This document shows, one piece after another, positions 7,918-15,770 of a stretch of 64,000 nt of DNA. The translations under genes were made by a program, and so were the position numbers. Source of the DNA: Dongia_B sp964406155 (GTDB lineage: Bacteria; Pseudomonadota; Alphaproteobacteria; Dongiales; Dongiaceae); contig CAYOQR010000011.1 in assembly GCA_964406155.1 (NCBI GenBank), forward strand, positions 34,685-98,684, written 5' to 3'. How positions within the stretch are numbered: position 1 is the first letter of the stretch; each line of letters opens with the position of its first letter. The notes under the pieces were generated by a model. That model worked only from the letters and a program-made list of their open reading frames with translations, had not been told where the DNA came from and searched no databases.

Positions 7918-8895
7918 ATGTTCATGCGGAAAATCGCGCTGGCCACTTGCGCCGGCCTGGCGCTGGCCGGTTCGGCCGTTTTCAGCGGGGCGATCGCAGC
8001 CGACAAGGTGACGGTCGATGTCACGGCGATCGTCGAGCATCCGGCGCTGGATGCGGCGCGCGACGGCATCAAGAAGGCGCTGGAGGATGCCGGCTATAAG
8101 GACGGCGAGAACATGACCTTCCATTATGAAAGCGCCCAGGGCAATCCGGCGACGGCGACGCAGATCGCGCAGAAATATGCCGGCGAGAATCCGAGCGTGA
8201 TCGTCGCCATCGCGACGCCCTCGGCCCAGGCCGCCGCCTCTGCGACCCAGGACATTCCGGTGGTCTTCACCGCCGTGACCGATCCCCTGGGCGCGCAGCT
8301 TGTCAAGAATCTGGAAAAGCCGGGCGGCAACATCACCGGCATTTCCGACATGTCTCCGCTCGCCGATCATCTGAAGCTGATCCATGAAGTCGTGCCCGGC
8401 GCGAAGAAGATCGGCGTGCCGTACAATCCAGGCGAGGCCAATGCCGTCACCTTGCTGAATGCGCTGAAGAAGCTGGCGCCGCAGGCCGGGGTGGAGATCG
8501 TTGAAGCGCCGGCGACGAAGTCGTCCGAGGTTCAGGGCGCTGCCCAGAGCCTGGTCGGCAAGGTCGATGTGATCTATGTGCCGACCGACAACACGATCGT
8601 CTCGGCGCTGGAAGCCGTGGTCGCGATCGGGAAGGAGAACAAGTTGCCGGTCTTCTCCGGCGATACCGACAGCGTTACCCGGGGAACCATCGCATCGGTC
8701 GGCTTCGATTATTTCGAGGTCGGTCGTCAGACCGGCGCTGTCGTCGCCCGCGTGCTGAAGGGCGAGAAGCCGGGCGATATTCCGGTGCAGAACGCCTCGG
8801 GCACCGATCTCTTCGTCAATCCGAAATCGGCTGCGGCCATGGGCGTGACCCTGCCGGCTGACCTCGTGAAGCGGGCCAAGAAGGTGGTCGAGTAA
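7918..8895 (+). CDS. ABC transporter substrate-binding protein (ABC_sub_bind family, TrpX-like)
   Basis: A 325-residue exported protein. Residues 1-27 are a signal peptide (basic start, then LATCAGLALAGSAVFSGAIA). The mature part is of the two-lobe ABC_sub_bind family: VDVTAIVEHPALDAARDGIKKAL, IATPSAQAA, VFTAVTDPLGAQLV and SVGFDYFEVGRQTG. Relatives bind tryptophan or other small molecules; this ligand is unknown. ATG 7918 is chosen because GAGG at 7906-7909 lies 8 nt upstream and the signal peptide begins there, although the frame is open further upstream. A terminator-like hairpin follows, then the permease and ATPase genes. Confidence 0.92.
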   Translation: MFMRKIALATCAGLALAGSAVFSGAIAADKVTVDVTAIVEHPALDAARDGIKKALEDAGYKDGENMTFHYESAQGNPATATQIAQKYAGENPSVIVAIATPSAQAAASATQDIPVVFTAVTDPLGAQLVKNLEKPGGNITGISDMSPLADHLKLIHEVVPGAKKIGVPYNPGEANAVTLLNALKKLAPQAGVEIVEAPATKSSEVQGAAQSLVGKVDVIYVPTDNTIVSALEAVVAIGKENKLPVFSGDTDSVTRGTIASVGFDYFEVGRQTGAVVARVLKGEKPGDIPVQNASGTDLFVNPKSAAAMGVTLPADLVKRAKKVVE

Positions 8896-8928
8896 ATCCG
8901 GCCCCTGCTAATAGGCTGTTGATGATCG

Positions 8929-8964
8929 AGCCCCCGGGGATTGTTCCCGGGGGCTTTTCTTTTG
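8929..8964 (+). terminator. Rho-independent terminator/attenuator between SBP and permease genes
   Basis: Perfect 10-bp stem AGCCCCCGGG/CCCGGGGGCT (8929-8938 with 8946-8955), 7-base loop, followed by TTTCTTTT. It lies inside the ABC operon, so it probably lets some transcripts through and gives more binding protein than permease. Confidence 0.85.
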
Positions 8965-9000
8965 CTGGGAATGGAAGATGCTCAGCGGGAAATCCCTGAC

Positions 9001-9058
9001 GAATCAGCGGTGAGGGACGGGAATCCCACTGAAAACCCCAGGGAATCCGCCATGATTC
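9001..9058. other. Cluster of four GANTC (CcrM methylation) sites
   Basis: GAATC at 9001, 9021 and 9043 and GATTC at 9054, four sites in 58 bp, in the spacer after the attenuator and before the permease. GANTC is the target of the alphaproteobacterial cell-cycle methylase CcrM. Whether methylation matters here is inference. Confidence 0.4.
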
Positions 9059-9186
9059 CGTCATGAGGCCTTCACAGAAGCGTACCGGGGCGATATCTGC
9101 TTGTCCAAATTCGCCCGCCGGAAAGGGTTCCGGCCGGCTTCCCCAGCGGAGGGTGCCGTTTTGCTCGCTATTGCCGGATTTGCCCC

Positions 9187-10107
9187 ATGAGCCTGATCGC
9201 CTTTCTCGGCGCGGTCGAAATCGGCTTCGTCTATGCCCTGGTTGCCCTGGGCGTCTTCCTCTCCTTCCGCGTTCTGGAATTTCCCGATCTGACGGTCGAT
9301 GGCAGCTTCCCGCTGGGGGCCGCCGTGGCGGCAACGTTGATCTCGGTTGGCGTCGATCCGATCCTGGCCATGCTGGTCGCGGTCCTGGCCGGGGCGCTGG
9401 CGGGCCTCGTCACCGCCTGGCTGAATGTCCGCTTCGGCATCCTGCAATTGCTCGCCAGCATTCTCACCATGATCGCGCTCTTCTCCATCAATCTGCGGAT
9501 CATGGGGAAGCCGAATGTCTCGCTGCTGGGACAGACCACGCTGATCGATTTCTTCACCTGGCTCAATCCGCTGATCGAGGCCACCGGCCTGCCGCTGCGG
9601 GCGACATTGAAGGCCATCGTGGTGGGGATGATCGTCATCGTCGTCGCGGCCCTGCTCGGCCGCTTCCTCAGTTCGGAGTTCGGCCTGGCGATGCGGGCGA
9701 CCGGTGCCAATCCGCGCATGGCGCGGGCGCAGGGCATCTCCACCCGGTTGCATATCTATACCGGCATGGCGATGTCCAATGCCCTGGTGGCCCTGGCCGG
9801 CGCTTTGTTCGCGCAGACGGCGGGCTTCGCCGATGTCACGGTCGGCACCGGCACGATCGTGGTCGGGCTGGCGGCTGTCATCCTCGGCGAAACGCTGATG
9901 CCCACACGTTCGATCCTGGTGAAGCTGGTGGCCTGCATTCTCGGCTCGATCATCTACCGGATCGCCATCGCGCTCGCCCTCAACAGCGGATCGCTCGGCC
10001 TGCAGGCTTCGGACCTCAACCTCGTCACGGCCGTCCTGGTCGGCATCGCGCTCATCCTGCCCAATGCGCGCAATCCGCTGAAAAGCCTGTTGCGGCGTAA
10101 TGCCTGA
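9187..10107 (+). CDS. ABC transporter permease (branched-chain-type fold, TrpY-like)
   Basis: A 306-residue inner-membrane permease with about eight hydrophobic segments, of the BPD_transp_2 family that partners ABC_sub_bind proteins. Visible family features are FRVLEFPDLTVDGSF near residue 30 and the cytoplasmic coupling stretch GLAMRATGANPRMARAQGIS near residue 175. It is preceded by a 291-bp spacer with an attenuator and followed 18 bp later by the ATPase gene. No strong Shine-Dalgarno is seen before ATG 9187; the start is supported by homologous N-termini (MSLIAFLGAVEIGFVYALVALG). Confidence 0.93.
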   Translation: MSLIAFLGAVEIGFVYALVALGVFLSFRVLEFPDLTVDGSFPLGAAVAATLISVGVDPILAMLVAVLAGALAGLVTAWLNVRFGILQLLASILTMIALFSINLRIMGKPNVSLLGQTTLIDFFTWLNPLIEATGLPLRATLKAIVVGMIVIVVAALLGRFLSSEFGLAMRATGANPRMARAQGISTRLHIYTGMAMSNALVALAGALFAQTAGFADVTVGTGTIVVGLAAVILGETLMPTRSILVKLVACILGSIIYRIAIALALNSGSLGLQASDLNLVTAVLVGIALILPNARNPLKSLLRRNA

Positions 10108-10125
10108 GCCGGGGGAGCAAGCAGC

Positions 10126-10920
10126 ATGATCACCGTCAAGGACGCCCATGTCACCTTCGGTCGCGGTACGCCGCTGGAAACCCGTGCGTTGCGGGGGCTC
10201 GATCTCAGTATTCCCGAAGGCGAATTCGTCACCGTCATCGGTTCGAACGGCGCCGGCAAATCCACGTTGTTGAACGTGCTCAGCGGTGACACGCAACCGG
10301 AGCGGGGGCGGGTCGAGATCGACAACACGGATGTGACGCGCTGGTCGGCGCCGAAGCGGGCCGAGTTCGTGGCGCGGGTCTTCCAGGACCCGATGGCCGG
10401 TACCTGCGAAGCGATGTCGATCGAGGAGAACATGGCGCTGGCTGTCGCGCGCGGCCGCCGTCGCGGCATGGGCGCGGCGATCCAGGGCGACCGGCGCAGT
10501 TTGTTCCGCGACCGGCTCGCCTTGCTGGGGCTCGGCCTGGAGAACCGGCTCGGCGATTCGATGGGACTGCTCTCCGGTGGTCAGCGCCAGGCCGTCAGTT
10601 TGCTGATGGCGACATTGGCCGGGATGAAGATCCTGCTGCTGGATGAACATACGGCGGCGCTCGATCCGCGCACGGCGGACTTCGTACTGCAATTGACGCA
10701 GCGGATCGTCAGCGAGCATCGCCTGACCACGTTGATGGTGACCCATTCGATGCGAAACGCCTTGGATTATGGCAGCAGGACTGTCATGCTGCACGAGGGC
10801 AAAGTCGCTTTCGATATCGCCGGTGAACGGCGCCAGAATCTCGATGTGCCGGATTTGCTTGCCTTGTTCGCCAAGGTCCGTGGCGAGCAATTGGACGATG
10901 ACAGCCTGCTGTTGGGCTGA
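10126..10920 (+). CDS. ABC transporter ATP-binding protein (TrpZ-like)
   Basis: A 264-residue ATPase that powers the adjacent permease. Walker A is GSNGAGKST, the Q-loop is FQDP, the signature is LLSGGQRQAV, Walker B is KILLLDEHTAALD and the switch His lies in MVTHSM. In the Walker B region Glu is followed by His-Thr instead of Pro-Thr, as in other members of this subfamily. The gene has GGGGGAGC shortly before ATG 10126. A deoR-type regulator gene starts 46 bp downstream, so the regulator may be read from the same transcript. Substrate unknown. Confidence 0.95.
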   Translation: MITVKDAHVTFGRGTPLETRALRGLDLSIPEGEFVTVIGSNGAGKSTLLNVLSGDTQPERGRVEIDNTDVTRWSAPKRAEFVARVFQDPMAGTCEAMSIEENMALAVARGRRRGMGAAIQGDRRSLFRDRLALLGLGLENRLGDSMGLLSGGQRQAVSLLMATLAGMKILLLDEHTAALDPRTADFVLQLTQRIVSEHRLTTLMVTHSMRNALDYGSRTVMLHEGKVAFDIAGERRQNLDVPDLLALFAKVRGEQLDDDSLLLG

Positions 10921-10966
10921 GACGCGAGTATGTCACGGCCGTAAAGGCCGGGCACATGAGGGGAAA

Positions 10967-11734
10967 ATGCAACGCGACGCTCGACTTGCTGAAATCGTCA
11001 CGCTGGTCCGCCAGCGGGGATACATGTCGATCGAAGCGCTGGCCCAGCATTTCGACGTAACCCCCCAGACCATCCGGCGCGATATCAACGATCTTTCGGC
11101 ACAGGACCTGCTGCAGCGCCATCACGGCGGCGCGGGCCTGAATTCCAGCGTCCACAATACCGCCTATGCCGCGCGTCAGGTTCACGCCTTGAGCGAAAAG
11201 CGCAGCATCGCCCAGCTTTGTGCCTCGCATATTCCGGTCGATACTTCGCTCTTCATCAATATCGGTACGACCAATGAGGAAGTGGCGCGGGCCCTCCTGC
11301 ATCACAGTGGTCTCCGGGTGATCACCAACAACCTGAACGTCGCGGCGATCCTTTGCGAGAACCGCTCCTCGGAGGTGATCGTTGCCGGCGGTGTGGTGCG
11401 CTCGGTCGACCGCGCCATCATCGGCGAAGCGACCATCGATTTCGTCCGCCAGTTCCGCGTCGATGTCGGCATCATCGGCATCAGCGGCATCGATGCCGAC
11501 GGCACGCTGCTGGATTTCGACTATCGCGAGGTTCGGGTGGCCCAGGCGATCATCGAAAACTCCCGCCAGGTTTTCCTGGTGGTGGATCACAGCAAGTTCG
11601 AGCGTCGCCCGATGGTGCGGCTCGGCCATCTCAGCCAGTTGGATGCCGTCTTCACCGACAAAATGCCGCCGCCCGGTATCTGTGACATTCTGACGCAGAA
11701 CGACGTCACCCTGCATATCGCCGCTGAGGATTGA
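10967..11734 (+). CDS. glpR: DeoR-family repressor, probable glycerol-3-phosphate regulon repressor
   Basis: A 255-residue DeoR-type regulator: N-terminal helix-turn-helix (RLAEIVTLVRQRGYMSIEAL, FDVTPQTIRRDINDL) and a C-terminal sugar-phosphate-binding domain with the NIGTTNEEVARAL and IIGISGIDADGTLLDFD motifs seen in GlpR. ATG 10967 is used because the helix-turn-helix must begin close to the N-terminus and GAGG lies 5 nt upstream; the open frame upstream overlaps the ABC ATPase gene. glpD follows after a spacer containing a 34-bp inverted repeat, so it most likely represses glpD until glycerol-3-phosphate binds. Confidence 0.88.
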   Translation: MQRDARLAEIVTLVRQRGYMSIEALAQHFDVTPQTIRRDINDLSAQDLLQRHHGGAGLNSSVHNTAYAARQVHALSEKRSIAQLCASHIPVDTSLFINIGTTNEEVARALLHHSGLRVITNNLNVAAILCENRSSEVIVAGGVVRSVDRAIIGEATIDFVRQFRVDVGIIGISGIDADGTLLDFDYREVRVAQAIIENSRQVFLVVDHSKFERRPMVRLGHLSQLDAVFTDKMPPPGICDILTQNDVTLHIAAED

Positions 11735-11791
11735 GGCGGGGGCCAGCACAGTGCGGGTTTGGCCGAGTTGGGCCCGGGAATCTGAGGTTCC

Positions 11792-11825
11792 AGCGAAAAA
11801 TGTTCGTTTGTGAACCTTTTTCGCT
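11792..11825. promoter_or_regulatory. Probable GlpR operator: 34-bp near-perfect inverted repeat
   Basis: Left arm 11792-11805 (AGCGAAAAATGTTC) and right arm 11812-11825 are inverted copies with one mismatch, separated by six bases. The inner TGTTCG/TGAAC resembles the E. coli GlpR half-site, and a further AGCGAAAAT copy is at 11840-11848. It lies 91 bp before glpD. Operator function is inferred from the flanking glpR and glpD genes. Confidence 0.75.
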
Positions 11826-11915
11826 GTATTACTTTCAATAGCGAAAATATCGGGACCGTGGTAAGACCTTTGCCATCTTCTGAAGGGGCGGCCCCCGTGG
11901 GGGCGAAGCGGCGGC

Positions 11916-13505
11916 ATGGTGCAGGACTCGGTTGATCTTCTGGTGGTTGGCGGCGGCATCAACGGCACGGGCATCGCCCGGGATGCGGCTGGCCGTGGAC
12001 TCAAGGTGCTGCTCGCCGAACAGCGCGACCTGGCCAGCGCCACCTCCTCGGCCAGCACCAAGCTGATCCATGGCGGGCTGCGCTATCTCGAATATTACGA
12101 GTTCCGCCTCGTGCGCGAGGCGTTGAGCGAGCGCGAGGTGCTGCTGGAAAGCGCGCCCCATATCATCTGGCCGCTGCGCTTCATCCTGCCGCATGAGAAA
12201 TCCCTGCGGCCGGCCTGGATGATCCGGATCGGCCTCTTCCTCTATGACCATCTTGGCGGCCGCAAGCGCCTGCCGGCGTCGCGGCGGGTCGATCTCGCCA
12301 AGGGACCCCTGCAATCCGGCCTCAAGGCCGATTACAAGATCGGCTTTGCCTATTCCGATTGCTGGGTGAACGATGCCCGGCTGGTCGCGCTGAATGCCTT
12401 GGATGCGCGCGAACGGGGTGTCGAAATTCTGACCCGCAGCCCGGTGCTCTCCGCCAAGCGCAACGGCGCCGGCTGGCTGGTGGAAATCGGCGGCGATGCC
12501 ATGACCGGCAATCAGCCGCGGCTCGTCCATGCGCGGGCGCTGGTCAATGCCGCCGGCCCCTGGGCCGGCCAGTTCATCGACCGGCAACTCGGTGGCAAGC
12601 GCGAAGGTCAACTGCGCCTGATCAAGGGCAGTCATATCATCGTGCCGCGGCTCTATAGCGGCGATCACGCCTTCATTCTGCAGAATCACGACCGGCGCAT
12701 CGTCTTCACGATCCCCTACGAGGATCGTTTCACGCTGGTCGGCACCACGGACATTCCCTATGAGGGCGATCCGGCCCAGGTGGCGATCTCCCAGGACGAG
12801 GTCGCGTATCTCTGCGATGTGGTCAATCGCCATTTCACCCGCCGTATCGCGGCCAGTGACGTGGTTTGGACCTATGCCGGCGTCAGGCCGCTCTTCGATG
12901 CGGAGGACAGCGAAAGCGCCTCGGCGATCTCGCGGGATTATGTGCTCGATCTAGAGACCGACGCTCCAAACGGCGCGACGGGGGACGGGGCGGGCGGCCC
13001 CATCCTGCTGAACATCTTTGGCGGAAAGATCACCACCTATCGGCGCTTGGCCGAGCATGCTTTGCAGAAGTTGCAGCCGTTCTTCCCCAAGGCGGGCGGC
13101 GATTGGACGGCGACGGCGCATCTGCCGGGCGGTGATATCGCCAATGCCGATTTCGCCGCTTTCGAGACGGTGCTGACGCAGCGTTATCCCTGGTTGCCGG
13201 CGGAGATGCGGCGGCGCCTCGCCCGCGCCTATGGCACGCGGATCGAGCGGCTGATCGGTTCGGCGAAGGCATTGACCGATCTCGGGACGCATTTCGGCGG
13301 CGACCTCTACGAGGCGGAAGTGCGTTACCTGATCGACCAGGAATGGGCGCGCAGTGCCGAAGATGTCCTGTGGCGGCGTTCCAAGCTCGGCCTGCATCTC
13401 CCCCAGGAGGCGCAGGACAAGCTGCGTGCCTGGTTCGCCACGCATCAACCCAAGGCTGCGGCCGACCGTCATCCGATACAGTCATCCGGCACTGGCCAAG
13501 CGTGA
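11916..13505 (+). CDS. glpD: Glycerol-3-phosphate dehydrogenase (FAD, aerobic)
   Basis: A 529-residue membrane-associated flavoenzyme oxidising sn-glycerol-3-phosphate to dihydroxyacetone phosphate and feeding electrons to quinone. The N-terminus has the dinucleotide motif VVGGGINGTGIARDAAGRG, then SSASTKLIHGGLRYLE, ALVNAAGPWAG, TLVGTTDIPYEG, TYAGVRPLF and the C-terminal FAD contact NIFGGKITTYRRLAEHAL. A C-terminal DAO_C domain completes the usual length. Upstream glpR and its inverted repeat indicate repression. No glpK or glpF lies in the window. The Shine-Dalgarno before ATG 11916 is poor (GAAGCGG). Confidence 0.97.
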   Translation: MVQDSVDLLVVGGGINGTGIARDAAGRGLKVLLAEQRDLASATSSASTKLIHGGLRYLEYYEFRLVREALSEREVLLESAPHIIWPLRFILPHEKSLRPAWMIRIGLFLYDHLGGRKRLPASRRVDLAKGPLQSGLKADYKIGFAYSDCWVNDARLVALNALDARERGVEILTRSPVLSAKRNGAGWLVEIGGDAMTGNQPRLVHARALVNAAGPWAGQFIDRQLGGKREGQLRLIKGSHIIVPRLYSGDHAFILQNHDRRIVFTIPYEDRFTLVGTTDIPYEGDPAQVAISQDEVAYLCDVVNRHFTRRIAASDVVWTYAGVRPLFDAEDSESASAISRDYVLDLETDAPNGATGDGAGGPILLNIFGGKITTYRRLAEHALQKLQPFFPKAGGDWTATAHLPGGDIANADFAAFETVLTQRYPWLPAEMRRRLARAYGTRIERLIGSAKALTDLGTHFGGDLYEAEVRYLIDQEWARSAEDVLWRRSKLGLHLPQEAQDKLRAWFATHQPKAAADRHPIQSSGTGQA

Positions 13506-13543
13506 TCGCTTTGCGGCAAGCTGCGCCGTGAAAGCGAGGCCAT

Positions 13544-14290
13544 ATGAGCAAGACGATCTTCATCACCGGCGGGACGCGCGGTATCGGCCGGGCGACGGCA
13601 TTGCTGGCGGCCCGGCAAGGCTGGTCGGTGGCCCTCAACTATGTCGGCAATGAAGCAGCGGCGACCGACACGGTGCGTGCCGTCGAGGCCTTGGGCGTAC
13701 CGGCACTGGCGGTGCGGGGCGATGTCGCCCAAGAGGCCGATGTCATCGCCATGTTCGACCAGGTGCAGACACGCTTCGGCGGGTTCGATTTCCTGGTCAA
13801 TAACGCAGCCATCGTCGCGCCGGCGCAGCAACTTGCCGATATGGATCTCGCCAGATTGCGGCGGATGTTCGACGTCAACATCCTTGGCGCCTATCTCTGC
13901 GCCCGCGAGGCGGCACGACGTCTCTCGACCGAGCGGGGCGGTCAAGGCGGGGCGATTGTCAATGTCTCGTCGCTGGCCTCGCAGCGCGGCTCGCCCGGCG
14001 AATATGTCGATTACGCCGGCAGCAAGGGCGCGATCGACACGCTGACCATCGGCCTTGCCAAGGAATTGGCGGGCCAGGGCATCCGTGTCAATGCGGTGCG
14101 GCCGGGCTTCATCGATACCGAGATCCATGCCAGCGGTGGCCGTCCCGACCGCGCGGCGACCCTTGGCGCCAAGACGCCGATGGGGCGGCCGGGGCGGGCG
14201 GAGGAAGTGGCCGCTGCCATCATCTGGCTGCTGAGCGATGCCGCCAGCTATACCTCCGGCGCTCTGCTCGATGTCGGCGGCGGGGGATGA
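13544..14290 (+). CDS. SDR-family NAD(P)-dependent oxidoreductase
   Basis: A 248-residue classical short-chain dehydrogenase: cofactor motif TGGTRGIG near residue 8, the structural NNAA motif, catalytic Ser in IVNVSSLAS and the YAGSK Tyr/Lys pair, then NAVRPGFIDTE. It resembles E. coli YgfF and glucose-1-dehydrogenase-like proteins, but the substrate is unknown. It begins 38 bp after glpD with GCGAGG 6 nt upstream, so cotranscription with glpD is possible. The acidic/neutral residue after the second beta strand (LNYVGN) favours NADP over NAD weakly. It converges on oxyR with 15 bp between stops. Confidence 0.9.
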   Translation: MSKTIFITGGTRGIGRATALLAARQGWSVALNYVGNEAAATDTVRAVEALGVPALAVRGDVAQEADVIAMFDQVQTRFGGFDFLVNNAAIVAPAQQLADMDLARLRRMFDVNILGAYLCAREAARRLSTERGGQGGAIVNVSSLASQRGSPGEYVDYAGSKGAIDTLTIGLAKELAGQGIRVNAVRPGFIDTEIHASGGRPDRAATLGAKTPMGRPGRAEEVAAAIIWLLSDAASYTSGALLDVGGGG

Positions 14291-14305
14291 TTACCCCAAC
14301 CGTCA

Positions 14306-15223
14306 TCAGGCCGCTCTGGCGGCTGTCGGCGTCAGGGCCTGACCGAGCAGTTTGAACTCATCCGCCCGTGGACTGGTGCTGCGCCAGGCGAGGCCGATCT
14401 GGCGTGAAGGCGTTTCGTCGTCGAAGCGGCGGGCGACAAGCTCGCCGCCTTTCAGCAGATGGGCATCGACGGCCATTTCCGGCAGCAGGGTGATCCCGAG
14501 GCCGTTGGCGGCCATTTCGACCAGCGTGGTCAGGCTGGTCGCGGTGGAATCGATGGTCGGGCTGCGCTGCGCCAGATGACAGGCGCTCAAGGCATGGTCG
14601 CTGAGGCAATGTCCTTCGGCCAGCAGGAGCAGCGGCACCTGGGCCAGGTCCTGCATGGTCAGGGGCCGTTTCGTCGCCAGCGGATGATCGCTGCGGCAGA
14701 CGAGATGAAAGGCATCGTCGAACAGCGGCAGGGTCACGGCATCGCCGCAATCATAGGGCAGGGCCAGCAGAACCAGATCGAGCTGGCCGTCATCCAGTTG
14801 ATCGAGCAGCCGGGCAGTCTGATCCTCGGTCAGATAGAGCTTCAGCTTCGGATACCGGCGGCGCAACAGCGGTAAGGCACGCGGCAGCAGGAAGGGGGCG
14901 ATGGTCGGGATGACACCCAGCCGCAATGGGCCGCTTAACGGTTCGCCCGACGCCGCCGCCAGTTCGGAAAGCTCCGTCGCCTCCGCCAAGACGCGCTGGG
15001 CCTTGGCGGCGATCTTCTGGCCGAGCGCCGTGAAAACCACGCTGCGATTCGTCCGCTCGACCAGCACGACGCCGAGCTGGCTCTCCAGCTCCTTGAGGCC
15101 GGCACTCAGGGTCGATTGGGAGACGAAACAGGCTTCCGCCGCCCGGCCGAAATGCAGGTGCTCCTGCAACGCGGTCAGGTAGCGGAGCTGCTTCAAACTG
15201 GTCAGTTGGCTGGGCGGTTTCAT
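14306..15223 (-). CDS. oxyR: LysR-family hydrogen-peroxide sensor OxyR
   Basis: A 305-residue LysR-type regulator. The DNA-binding domain is LTALQEHLHFGRAAEACFVSQSTLS; the regulatory domain has the OxyR redox loop LLAEGHCLSDHALSAC with Cys206 and Cys215, nine residues apart exactly as Cys199/Cys208 of E. coli OxyR. Oxidation of this pair activates antioxidant genes. No catalase, peroxiredoxin or ahpF gene is in the window, so its targets lie elsewhere. An inverted repeat (15230-15252) just before the start may be its own operator. The gene faces a 547-bp spacer before gabT. Confidence 0.92.
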   Translation of the reverse strand: MKPPSQLTSLKQLRYLTALQEHLHFGRAAEACFVSQSTLSAGLKELESQLGVVLVERTNRSVVFTALGQKIAAKAQRVLAEATELSELAAASGEPLSGPLRLGVIPTIAPFLLPRALPLLRRRYPKLKLYLTEDQTARLLDQLDDGQLDLVLLALPYDCGDAVTLPLFDDAFHLVCRSDHPLATKRPLTMQDLAQVPLLLLAEGHCLSDHALSACHLAQRSPTIDSTATSLTTLVEMAANGLGITLLPEMAVDAHLLKGGELVARRFDDETPSRQIGLAWRSTSPRADEFKLLGQALTPTAARAA

Positions 15224-15229
15224 GATCGA

Positions 15230-15252
15230 ATTTTCCGATTGATATGGAAAAT
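15230..15252. promoter_or_regulatory. Inverted repeat at the oxyR start, possible autoregulatory site
   Basis: ATTTTCC (15230-15236) and GGAAAAT (15246-15252) are inverted copies 9 bases apart, beginning 7 bp upstream of the oxyR ATG in an AT-rich stretch. LysR regulators commonly bind such sites at their own promoters. Inference from position only. Confidence 0.4.
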
Positions 15253-15320
15253 ATAATCCTCATTTGAAATCGTTCAAGGATTACCCGTTCCCGCGCGGGA
15301 CGAAGACCACATCAAGGGCG

Positions 15321-15361
15321 GGAGGCCGACCTGGGGAGGCCGACCTAGGGAGGACCTGGGG
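15321..15361. repeat. 14-bp tandem repeat, three copies
   Basis: GGAGGCCGACCTGG, GGAGGCCGACCTAG and a shortened GGAGGACCTGG follow one another. The third copy has lost two bases. No function is apparent. Confidence 0.7.
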
Positions 15362-15770
15362 AGCATGAGGCCGGTGGCTTGCCCTCGGCATGATGAGCCA
15401 TCGGCACCACCAGCAAGAATGTTTCCGCCGGGAGGGGCAAGACGCGTCGCCGCGACGGCGGTGATGTGTCTTTTGGTGGTGCCTCGATCGGCGGTGACTG
15501 GTCTCGATGCCGGTCCGATTCACGACAGGAAACGGATGCTGATTGGCTCGGCCGCCACCCGGTTAACGCTATCCCGACAGAAGCCGGTTGCTGCATGGCT
15601 GGATGGCTTTCCGGCATGGCCGCCGATCTGGAAACAACCGGGCAACCTGCTATAGTCGCCGCTGATCGGCCCGCTCCGGCAACGGATGACGGGCGCGTGT
15701 CGTTGTGGGCGCCGTCGCCGGTCTGGTTGCAGACGGGTGCGTGCCCGTCGTAGCCAAGAAGGAGCCTCTC

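Larger units (their letters stand above)
15224..15770. other. 547-bp divergent spacer oxyR/gabT, no gene recognised
   Basis: The left end is AT-rich and carries the inverted repeat near oxyR. A short 14-bp tandem repeat lies at 15321-15361. A TATAGT hexamer at 15651 could be a gabT -10 box, and GACGGG-N6-CCCGTC at 15732-15749 would form a small hairpin in the gabT leader. The rest has normal GC and no convincing coding frame. Confidence 0.6.

Noticed and set aside
9061..10890. A 609-codon minus-strand open frame opposite the ABC permease/ATPase genes
   Set aside because: It is the antisense shadow of high-GC codons; composition is Asp/Gln/Arg/His-heavy and the plus strand has clear ABC motifs.
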